Source: CBDAQA01 sp965247815 (GTDB lineage: Bacteria; Planctomycetota; Phycisphaerae; Tepidisphaerales; Tepidisphaeraceae). Taken from it: a stretch of DNA of 64,000 bases. The stretch is taken from NCBI GenBank assembly GCA_965247815.1, contig CBDFHW010000016.1, positions 18,679-82,678 on the forward strand, in the 5' to 3' direction. Shown piece after piece: positions 1 to 8,300 of this stretch. Both the position numbers and the translations under genes were made by a program. The notes under the pieces were generated by a model. That model was not told the origin of the DNA. It was given only the letters and a program-made list of their open reading frames with translations, and did not search any database. Position 1 is the first letter of the stretch, and each line of letters opens with the position of its first letter.

Positions 1-115
1 GCGTCTTCTGGTTGTCGAAGATCAGCCGCATGCCCATGTGCTCGCGGTACCAGGCCGATAGCTTGTACACGTCATTGCAACTGATCGCCGGATGATCAAT
101 GGACGTAAAGAGCAT
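1..115 (-). CDS. VOC (glyoxalase/bleomycin-resistance) family protein, N-terminal fragment
   Basis: The reading frame starts at ATG 115 and runs off the left window edge, so only 38 residues are visible. They contain IDHPAISCNDVYKLSAWYRE followed by HMGMRLIFDN, the first beta-alpha unit of a vicinal oxygen chelate fold: an early metal-ligand-type His, then a 'W-Y-x-x-x-M-G-M' helix turn. The family includes glyoxalase I, ring-cleavage dioxygenases and antibiotic-binding proteins, and the fragment cannot separate these. No strong Shine-Dalgarno sequence is visible upstream. It lies downstream of clpP on the same strand, with 77 bases between. The call rests on one motif only. Confidence 0.6.
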   Translation of the reverse strand, partial: MLFTSIDHPAISCNDVYKLSAWYREHMGMRLIFDNQKT

Positions 116-192
116 GTGGGATGCAGTCGCCAAAGAGTTAGCTGCTCTTTAAAAACCCGAGTTCATCAATCGGTGAAAATCGTACACCTTGT

Positions 193-906
193 TTACTTCG
201 GCTTGGTCGCATCGCCGGCAGCTTCGGCGACCGACGCCGGGGAATTTTCACCGAGGATTTCGTCACAGATCCCATAGTCCAACGCCGCTTGCGCGCCGAA
301 GAATCGGTCGCGCTCGCTGTCCTCGCGAATGCGATCCTCGCTCTGCCCGGTGCACTTGGCCATTACCTTGATCAGCGTGTCTTTGGTCTTGAGGATTTCC
401 TCGGCCTGGATTTCGATGTCCGCGGCCTGACCGTACACGCCGCCGAACGGCTGATGGATCATGACCTTGGCGTTGGGCAGGATGTACCGCTTGCCCTTGG
501 TGCCGGCCATGAACACGACCGCCCCGCCGCTTTCCGCCCGACCGATGCAATAGGTCGCCACGTCGCAGGTGAGGAACTTCATCACGTCGAAAATCGCCAG
601 CGTGTCGTCGACGACACCGCCCGGTGAATTGATGTACAGGTTGATGTCCTGATCTTTCTTCTGGCTCTGCAGGTAGAGCATCTGCATGTAGACCCGGGCG
701 GCCGACGCGTGGTTGATTTCACCGACGAGGAAGATGACCCGGTTCTCCAGGAGCATCTCTTCGAGCGTCATTTCGCGGTAACGATTCATGCCCCCACCCG
801 GCGGGCCGGGCATGGCCATGGGCATCGAAATCGGGCCCCGGCCCGGGATCACAATCGGGCTCGACCCTTCGGTCGGACGCGTCTGGTTTGGATCAAATTG
901 TAACAT
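193..906 (-). CDS. clpP: ATP-dependent Clp protease proteolytic subunit
   Basis: Serine peptidase of family S14. It forms the tetradecameric barrel that degrades proteins unfolded by ClpX or ClpA in the cytoplasm. At 237 residues it is longer than the usual ~200 because of a Pro/Gly/Met-rich N-terminal stretch (about residues 1-42) that could be a propeptide. The catalytic Ser is in GRAESGGA (Ser126), the His in VMIHQPFGG (His151), and the Asp in the SERDRF motif near residue 200. The stretch GKRYILPNAKVMIHQP is typical of the family. The usual partner clpX is not adjacent. Planctomycetes often carry more than one ClpP, so which paralogue this is cannot be settled here. Confidence 0.95.
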   Translation of the reverse strand: MLQFDPNQTRPTEGSSPIVIPGRGPISMPMAMPGPPGGGMNRYREMTLEEMLLENRVIFLVGEINHASAARVYMQMLYLQSQKKDQDINLYINSPGGVVDDTLAIFDVMKFLTCDVATYCIGRAESGGAVVFMAGTKGKRYILPNAKVMIHQPFGGVYGQAADIEIQAEEILKTKDTLIKVMAKCTGQSEDRIREDSERDRFFGAQAALDYGICDEILGENSPASVAEAAGDATKPK

Positions 907-1053
907 TCGTCTCCTGAATCAAGCCTCTATCACTTAACGCGGCGGATCGTATGCGGCTCATTCGGACCCGTCAACGCGAACACCAGCCCGCCGATTAATG
1001 AGCCGATCGCTTCGCGGTCGATCTGCTGCCGCATTTAGGTGTCGGCATAATCA

Positions 1054-1083
1054 GGCGGCGAAATCGAAAATGATTTCGCCGCC
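1054..1083 (-). terminator. Hairpin downstream of the PA14/FN3 gene, probable terminator
   Basis: A perfect 12-bp inverted repeat, GGCGGCGAAATC / GATTTCGCCGCC, surrounds a 6-base loop about 40 bases past the stop codon of the gene at 1123. On the minus strand it is followed by only a short T-poor tract, so it is a strong hairpin but not a textbook intrinsic terminator. Confidence 0.5.
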
Positions 1084-1122
1084 CGGTAGTGCTGTCGCTG
1101 CAATCTCGCGAACCGACAATCG

Positions 1123-4014
1123 TCAGTTCACGGCAGTGCTGAGCGATGAAAAGTTATTAGACGTGTCGCCGTCGAAGATGTTAGTGGCAACGGTCAGGTT
1201 GTTGACGACGGGCGACGCGGTCGTCGGGTCGACCTGGACAGTGATGGTGGCCGGCGATGTCGTGCCGCCGTTGGCCAAGGTCGGCTGGTAGGTCAGCGTG
1301 ACGACCGAGCCGTTAGTGCTGAAGGTCCACCCTGTGCCGGACCCGCTGACGAACGACAACCCAGCGGGCAGCGTGTCGGCGACCGTGATCGGGGCCACCG
1401 TCGCGTCAAGGCCGGCGTTGGCGACCGCAATCGTGTATGTGCCGGTCTGACCTTTTGTGAATGTCGACGCGGTTTGCGTCAGCGACAGGTCGGCGTTCAA
1501 CGGCACGCTGGCGAGATCACCGATCTGGACACCGCTCGGTGACCCGACCGGAATGGCAGCGGCGGTCAGGTAATTACCGCGGTAAAGCTGGCCGGCGGCA
1601 TTCACCCCGAACAGAGTCCCGTTCTGACCGAACGCGACCTGCAGGTTCCCCGCGCCGGGGCTGCCCACGTGTGTTGTGGGGATGACCGACGATCCGCCGT
1701 TGGCGGCGTTGATGTCCGAATTGAGCGCCTTGTACAGTTCCCCGCCGACGACGAGGTACATGTTGTTGTCCGGACCAAAGGCAAGGTCGCCGTTGTCGGA
1801 GTTGAGCGCGACACCGCCGGATTGCAAGTTACCCTTCAGGGTCGGCGTGCCAGTAGTGCGGTCGATCGAATAGAGATTCCCGGTCGCGGTGGCGAGGAAG
1901 AAGGTGCCGTCGTCGCGGAACGCCGCGAGGCGGACCACGCCGTCGAGGACGACCGAGGAACTGATCACGCGGTTGGTCCCGTTGGTCGGGTTCCATGCCG
2001 AGATGGCGACCGTGCTCGTGCCGGCCGAGACGTAGTAGAACTGCCCGCTAATCGGGTCGCGGCCGGCGGCGTTGGTGCCGAACGACAGCGTGCCGATCTG
2101 CGTGGTCGTCCCGTCAGTGGTATCGATCGAATACACGTGACCGTTGTCGCTGAGGCCGTAGATTGTGGTCAGGCTGGCGAACGTCGGCGGCGCGGCGGTG
2201 GTGACCGGGTTGACGGTGTTCGACGCGGCGGAGTCACCCCCCGCGCCGATTGCAATCACGCGGAAGTGATAGGTCGTGCCACCGGTCAGGCCCGGGACCG
2301 ACAAGGCAGTGGTGCCCGCGGGCGTCGTGCCCACCTGGGTCCAACCGGACGTGCCGTTGGCCGAACGTTGCACGAGATAACCGGTCGCGCCGGCGACGGC
2401 GTTCCAGTCGAGGTTCACCTGCGTATCCGAAGCGACGGTAGCCGTGAGCAGCGGCGCGGCCGGCGCGATCGTCACGCTGACGACATTCGAAGGCGCGGCC
2501 GACCCGGTGCTGTTGGAAGACGTCACGCGGTAAAAATAAGCAGTCCCGTTGGCAAGCCCCGGGTCTTGCAGGCTGGTGCTCGCGGTGGTCCCGACCGAAG
2601 TCCAGCCGGTCGTGCCGTTGGGCGACCGCTCGACGAGATAGCTCGTCGCGTTGGTGACGGCGGTCCAGCTGACCGTTGCGGTGGTCCCGGACGCCGTCAC
2701 GGCGGCGACGACCGAACTCGGGATCGGCACACCGACTGGAAGCGTAGTGGCGTTTGCGGGATTGCTGGCCGTGGAAGCGGCGGCGCCGTTCGTTGCGATC
2801 ACTTCATACACGTAAGGCGTCAACGGGTTAAGCCCCGTATCGCTGAACGTGGTCACGTCGGCGGGGGTCGTGCCGACCGGGGCGAAGGTCGCCCCGCCGT
2901 CGCTGGAACGCTCGATTGTGTAACCGGCTTCACCGGTGACGTCCGTCCAGGTCAGATTGATCTGACTGCTGGAGAACGGGGTCGCTGCGACGTTCAACGG
3001 GGTTGCCAGCGTAAGCGGAGCGGTGAACGGGACGAATTTCTGAACGTGGCCCGGCAGGGACCAGAGCAGTTTAGCCGACCCGTGCCCGACGCCGTCCTGG
3101 AAATATTCCAGCCGGACGTTGTAGACCTGCCCGGCGGTCAGTGGGATCGTGCCGAAGTTCGACTTGGCGCTGTGGACGTTCCAGTCGCGGATAACGGGCT
3201 GGTCGTTGATGTAAAGCCGGACGCCGTCGTCGGCGATCGTCTGGAAAACCCAGGTGCCGGTCGTGGGCGGCGTAATTTGCCCGGTCCAGCGGACCGAGAA
3301 CGGCGTGTTCAGCGGGACCGCCTGGTCGGGAACGCCGGTGCCGAAGTTGTAATTAATCTTGGTGTCGGCCCGCGTGAGCAAAAGCTTTTTGAAGTTAAAG
3401 CCTTTGTAGTAAGACCCGACGAGCGGCTCGTTGGCCGGCAACGCCACGCCCGTCGCCGGCGCGAGCGCCGACTGCGGGACGATCTGCTGTTTGACGGTCG
3501 ATGCCGACCAGAGCAACTTCATCGACGACGCGCCCTTGGCGGTGCCGCGGCTGACGTACTCCACGGTAATCGGGACGGCCTGACCCGCGGTCAGCGAGAC
3601 AGTGCCCTGCTGGGTCGAAGCGGCCCGCGCGGTGAAGTTGTCGATCACGGTTGCGCCGTTAATCGTAATCCGCGAGCCGGAATCCGAACTGGTGGTAAAC
3701 GTGTACACGCCGGTGCTCGGCGCGGTGACCGTGCCGGTCCATCGGGCGGTGAAGACGCCCTTGGGCAATGCCGGATCGGGCCGGCGGTGGTGCCACACAA
3801 AATTAATCCGGGCGTCAGACCGCACCGCAAGCGGGGTTTGAAAGTTGTCCCCGGCGAAGTATTCACCAGTCACACCGGTCGTCTGCGTAATCGTGTGGAC
3901 CGCGCCCGTCGGGTCGGGGATCGGCACTACGGTTGGGTCACCCGATGCGCTGAAGAGCCGACGAGATTCGAGCGATTCGGGAAGGCACGAGCTGGTTCTT
4001 ACGCGGCTTTTCAC
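1123..4014 (-). CDS. Large exported protein: LEPR-XLL-like N-terminus, two PA14, three fibronectin III, DUF11
   Basis: A 963-residue mosaic surface or secreted protein. The N-terminus carries ESLESRRLFSA at about residues 13-23, resembling the planctomycete LEPR-XLL export motif. Two PA14 domains follow (about 48-180 and 190-340; WTGTVTAPSTGVYTFTTSSD and WTGQITPPTTGTWVFQTIAD), then three fibronectin type III repeats (about 345-610), a region reading YGLSDNGHVYSIDTTDGTT that resembles DUF4394-like beta-propeller segments (615-830), and a C-terminal DUF11/CARDB-like domain (835-960). PA14 domains often bind carbohydrate, so adhesion or polysaccharide binding is a reasonable inference. No catalytic domain is recognised. 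The start is GTG 4014 with AGGAG a few bases upstream. Confidence 0.85.
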   Translation of the reverse strand: MKSRVRTSSCLPESLESRRLFSASGDPTVVPIPDPTGAVHTITQTTGVTGEYFAGDNFQTPLAVRSDARINFVWHHRRPDPALPKGVFTARWTGTVTAPSTGVYTFTTSSDSGSRITINGATVIDNFTARAASTQQGTVSLTAGQAVPITVEYVSRGTAKGASSMKLLWSASTVKQQIVPQSALAPATGVALPANEPLVGSYYKGFNFKKLLLTRADTKINYNFGTGVPDQAVPLNTPFSVRWTGQITPPTTGTWVFQTIADDGVRLYINDQPVIRDWNVHSAKSNFGTIPLTAGQVYNVRLEYFQDGVGHGSAKLLWSLPGHVQKFVPFTAPLTLATPLNVAATPFSSSQINLTWTDVTGEAGYTIERSSDGGATFAPVGTTPADVTTFSDTGLNPLTPYVYEVIATNGAAASTASNPANATTLPVGVPIPSSVVAAVTASGTTATVSWTAVTNATSYLVERSPNGTTGWTSVGTTASTSLQDPGLANGTAYFYRVTSSNSTGSAAPSNVVSVTIAPAAPLLTATVASDTQVNLDWNAVAGATGYLVQRSANGTSGWTQVGTTPAGTTALSVPGLTGGTTYHFRVIAIGAGGDSAASNTVNPVTTAAPPTFASLTTIYGLSDNGHVYSIDTTDGTTTQIGTLSFGTNAAGRDPISGQFYYVSAGTSTVAISAWNPTNGTNRVISSSVVLDGVVRLAAFRDDGTFFLATATGNLYSIDRTTGTPTLKGNLQSGGVALNSDNGDLAFGPDNNMYLVVGGELYKALNSDINAANGGSSVIPTTHVGSPGAGNLQVAFGQNGTLFGVNAAGQLYRGNYLTAAAIPVGSPSGVQIGDLASVPLNADLSLTQTASTFTKGQTGTYTIAVANAGLDATVAPITVADTLPAGLSFVSGSGTGWTFSTNGSVVTLTYQPTLANGGTTSPATITVQVDPTTASPVVNNLTVATNIFDGDTSNNFSSLSTAVN

Positions 4015-4214
4015 GGCAGATCTCCTGTTTCTTGACGTAGGCGTACGGTCGCTGCCGTACCATCGACGTGTTATGACGCACGGCGTTCAAAACGACAACA
4101 TTTAATCTCGCGCACCACACGCTTGTTAAAACATTTGACGGCGTCGATATTTAAGGTTCACAACTTCCGCAGCACAAGCGGCAGATCGTTCGGCGTCAGT
4201 TAGCGTCAGGGTGA

Positions 4215-5291
4215 TTACCTGAACCGGCAGACGACGTCGAACAGCTTCCCATGTTGCCGTTTCGCAATCATGGTGTCTTTAATCATCGCCAGATTGAGTG
4301 CGTCGCAGGCAAAGCTCGCGTCCAGATTGCTCTCGATTCCGCGGCCCATTCCCTCGAGGATCACAAGATCGGCGTCTGCCGCGGCCGCGTTCAATTCGGG
4401 TGAAACTTCCATCAGATCGATCAGCGGTTCGCCGGTGCCGGTGCTTACCCGGGTGATGGGCAGGTCCGCCAGTGACGACTCGACCGCTAGAATTTTGGGC
4501 CACCACGTATTCACGTCGTGGATCGTCATGTCGTTGAGCGTCGGACGCTCGTTCGCGGCCAGAATTACTTCGGTTCCCCGCATGGCGAGCCACCGCATCA
4601 TCGGAACCGCGCCGAGCAGGAAATCGCTGCCAGCGTTGTCGATGAAAAAGACAGCCTTGCGGTGCCTCGGCCCACGTAAAATTCGGTCGGTCAGCGCTTC
4701 GAAGTCGTCGATCAACCACGGCCGGGCCGCGAGCGTTTTGCGGGTTTCGAAAAAATCGGGACCCGAGTTGAGGTACGCCTTGGCGGTCGCCTCAGCGCCC
4801 ATGTCGAAAATGTTGCCGGCGAAGACACCCTCGATGACGGCTCGCAGCTGATCTTCACTCTTCAAGGCATCAATCTGTTGACAGACCTTCGGCAGGAACG
4901 GCAGCGCCTTGGCATTCTCGCGATCCTTCAGGTCTACGAATGCATCGACGAATCCGTGCTTGCGGAGCAGGCCGTCCCGCCAGATATCCATGATCAGGAT
5001 CGTGACCGGCCTGCCCGGTTTGCCCATCGAGAGGGGATCAGCGGCAAACCGGTCAAAATGCGCGACGAACTCCGACCTGCAGGCATTCGCACGGGTGGTC
5101 ACCTCGGCCGGGTCAGCCCCGCGTGAGGTCGCCGCCGCTAAGCCTAGCGAAAGAATCGTCTCGAGGTGCCGTTTAAAAAATTCGACCCAATGCGTCCGCC
5201 CTTCGGCATCGACGGTCAGGTCCCAGGAACAAGCCACATACCGCGCTGGATTCGCGAGCTTGATGAAATGCGACGGTGCTCTCTCAGACAT
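4215..5291 (-). CDS. DUF89 phosphatase, PANK4-type (probable 4'-phosphopantetheine phosphatase family)
   Basis: A 358-residue stand-alone member of the DUF89/ARMT1 metal-dependent phosphatase family. Visible signatures are WRDGLLRKHGF (104-114), the metal and substrate loop FFIDNAGSDFLLG (215-227), ILAANERPTLNDMT (243-256) and DADLVILEGMGRGIESNL (306-323). The last block and the C-terminus GKLFDVVCRF closely match the C-terminal half of eukaryotic PANK4 as I remember it, rather than the short archaeal or ARMT1 subfamilies. PANK4 hydrolyses 4'-phosphopantetheine and damaged derivatives. The gene lies 57 bases downstream of the carrier-protein megaenzyme on the same strand, so co-transcription is likely and a link to phosphopantetheine turnover is an attractive inference. 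Confidence 0.85.
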   Translation of the reverse strand: MSERAPSHFIKLANPARYVACSWDLTVDAEGRTHWVEFFKRHLETILSLGLAAATSRGADPAEVTTRANACRSEFVAHFDRFAADPLSMGKPGRPVTILIMDIWRDGLLRKHGFVDAFVDLKDRENAKALPFLPKVCQQIDALKSEDQLRAVIEGVFAGNIFDMGAEATAKAYLNSGPDFFETRKTLAARPWLIDDFEALTDRILRGPRHRKAVFFIDNAGSDFLLGAVPMMRWLAMRGTEVILAANERPTLNDMTIHDVNTWWPKILAVESSLADLPITRVSTGTGEPLIDLMEVSPELNAAAADADLVILEGMGRGIESNLDASFACDALNLAMIKDTMIAKRQHGKLFDVVCRFR

Positions 5292-5348
5292 AATGCCGAG
5301 ATACTATCTATCCCCAGTCGCGGCACCACTGCGTTGAATTCGACTCTT

Positions 5349-8300
5349 TCAAGAAAGTTTGGCCAGCGCCTCTTTTACACACTCGCCGAGCAGGGCTGCG
5401 GTTTGATGCACGGCCGGCTCTTCGAAAAATCCGAGGTGGTGTGTATCGACCGGCCGAATTTCGATTCGGTCCGCCAACCCGGTCCAGCCGTTGTTGGGCT
5501 CGGAATAGTCGATCCCGATGAGATCGGGACGCTGGGCCGCTTTGAAAAGTACCAGCGAGCCATCCAGACGCCTCGGTTGGTAGGCGCCGAGAGCGGCATT
5601 CGAAGCCGCGACCATCTCTTCGATCAGCGGCGACTCATAATTGTAGTAGTCGGTTTTTCGCACACCGATCACCTTCAGCAATCGATGCCAGGCCAGCAAG
5701 GCCTGCACGCGACTGATCACGAGCACATAGTTGAAGTTTGCTTTAGTCCCGCGGTCGAAGAAACGCTTCACTTGCTTCGGAATGCGTTTCCCCAACGGAA
5801 CCGTGCCGGGGAAGCCGCGGCCCCAAGTGTCGAACATGGCAACCAATCCAACGGTCCGACCCTGTTTTCGAAGCTGCTGTGTGATCTCGAACGCGAGCGC
5901 CCCGCCGAACGACCAGCCCGCTAAGAGATACGGACCCTGCGGTTGGACTCGGAGTATTCGTTCGATGAACTCCTCGGCGATCTTTTCCATCGTGCGGGGA
6001 ATTCGATTTCCCGGCGTCTCTGCGCGCATCTCGAATCCGTACACCGGCCGGTCAGTATCGAGCAGTTCAGCCAGGCGCTTATAGCTGAGCACGTGCCCCC
6101 CGACACCCGGCAGAAGAAGAAGTGGAGTTCCCGAGCCTTCGACCCGGAGCTGCACCACCGCGAGGTCATCGGCGTCGACCGGATCAGTCAAAACAGCCGC
6201 CAGCTTTTCCACTGTCGGCGCTTTCAGCAGCGTCGCAATGGGAATCTGCCTGCCGAACTGCTTCTCTATCTCGAGCACCAGTCGGACCGCCAGCAGAGAC
6301 GTCCCGCCGATCGCGAAATAGTCGTCATGTATTCCGACCTGTGGCAATTTAAGAACCGACTGCCAGATCGCGGCCAACTTCCGTTCTCGGTCATTCCGTG
6401 GGGCGACGAAACCAGTTTTGGTTTGGTTGGAGTTTTCGACCAACGGCTGGGCTTCGACTGCGGCGAGGATGGCGTCGACGTTATTCAGGGCGGACGCGAT
6501 GTGCTGATAGATGCCGGCCTTCGTGTTAGCCGATTCGCTGCGCGGCGATGCAGAAGCTGCGGCAACCCCTTCGTCCGGGGGCGGCGGTGTTGCAACCTTG
6601 GCTTCGATAGTCGCGGCAATTTCAGCAGGAATCTGGTACTGGAACCCGTCGGAAGTTTCGGTTCGATAGTCACCCGCGACGGCGTTTAAAAAATCCAGAG
6701 CCGGCTGATTCTTCTTGGATTGCACGAACGGAATGTCGACTGCACCGAGGCCCGCAGACTTGGCATAAGCTCCGACGGATGCGAGCATCCGGTGCTCCAC
6801 CCCGCGCCCGAGCACCCTGCAGCTCAGCAGCATCGTGTCGATCACTGCCGCGTCGGCCTGGGTTCGTGTGATCACGATCCCGACCAGGCCGTAGTCCCCG
6901 AACCGGTCCTTGACCTCGACGACGTGACACCGGTGCGTGCCGGCTCCCAGCAATGCTACGATTTCAGCTTCGCTTCGACGGACGGTCGAAAAGTTGAACT
7001 GGTTCGTTCGTTCGGTCAGCTGTGCGACGCGCGGCATCTGGGCCGGTGTCGGCGTACCGATTGTTACTTCGAGCTGAAGTTTGGAAAGAAAATCCCCGAG
7101 TCCGGCGGAATCCTTGCGGACTTCTTCGCGGCGGGCATTCTGCAGATAGGACGCAGACCGCTGGCGATCCTGCTCGGTCACCGTCAACTGATCGAAGGCC
7201 CAGACGTGATTCAGGAATCCGGGCCAATCGACGTCCCGCGTCGGGGCTTGCAACGTCAGCACTTCTGGACAACTCGACCGGACCTCGGCACATTCGACGG
7301 GGTTGTCATCCAGGAAAATGAAGCTGTCGAGCCCGACGTTCAACTCCCCGGCCAGCGCTCGCAGATTCTCCCCCTTCGGCGACCAGTTGACCCGGTGCGC
7401 GATCACGTGCTCGCGTTTGAGTAACATTTCCGGATGATTCGCGAACACGTCCCAGACATCTGCTTCGACATTTTTACTGCAAAGGCAAAGAATCTTGCCG
7501 CGGGCCGCCTGTTCGACCATGAATTGCTGCATCGCCCGGAAGCCCGGTCCTATCTTGACCGCGGCGACGCCCCCCTCGCCGCAAACGCCCGACCATAAGG
7601 TGTTGTCGCAATCCAGAACGATCACCTTGAAAGGGGTGCGGCGGACCGCAACGCTCGTGCGGGCGAAAAACGTCCCCAGGGCGGCAAAGAACTTCGCCGT
7701 GTAGGGAATTTTCCCCACGGCATCAGCGCCGGCGTCGTAATAGTCCGCCACAGGGTAAAGCGTGGTCACGTCCGTGGGCCCGAACGCATAAACCCCGGCT
7801 ATCGATTTCAAGCCAGAGACAAGACGATCGGTCAATTTTCTAAGGACGGAATCAGTGCCGGGCGTCGCAAGCACAATCTCGGAAGCGGGGCAGACTACGA
7901 AAAACGTGGGAGCGCTTCGAGGCACCGCTCGGGTCGCTTGTATGAGCTCATCGACAAGAGGTTCGATCCGCGCGTGCCAGTCCTCGGGCTTCAGACCGGT
8001 CTTTTCCTGTTCGATCCAGTCTTCGAAACGAATCAAAACTGCGTTCGAAAAATTCTGTCGGGAGACGAGACCCGCCGGGTCGAGCAATGCCTGAAAGACC
8101 TGATTGTACTGCGCGAATTCGACACCGCCGGGTGAACCCAGTTCGGCCATCCAGAATCGCAGTGACGGCTCGATCGGTTCGGCAGTGAATGTCGCAGCCA
8201 CCACGATTGGGGGTCCCGATTGTGAGGGCGCTACCGTGGTGTGTCGCGCGGCGGGCGCACCGGCGCGAATCCGTCGAAGACTATCCAGGACGACCGCATT

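Noticed and set aside
1669..4035. A 788-codon open frame on the plus strand across the PA14/FN3 gene
   Set aside because: It is Arg/Gly-rich with no family motif, lies antisense to a coherent multidomain gene, and fits the pattern of shadow frames in GC-rich DNA.
5943..6689. Long plus-strand open frames antisense to the carrier enzyme
   Set aside because: The minus-strand domains are continuous and catalytic motifs intact; the plus-strand frames show no motif.
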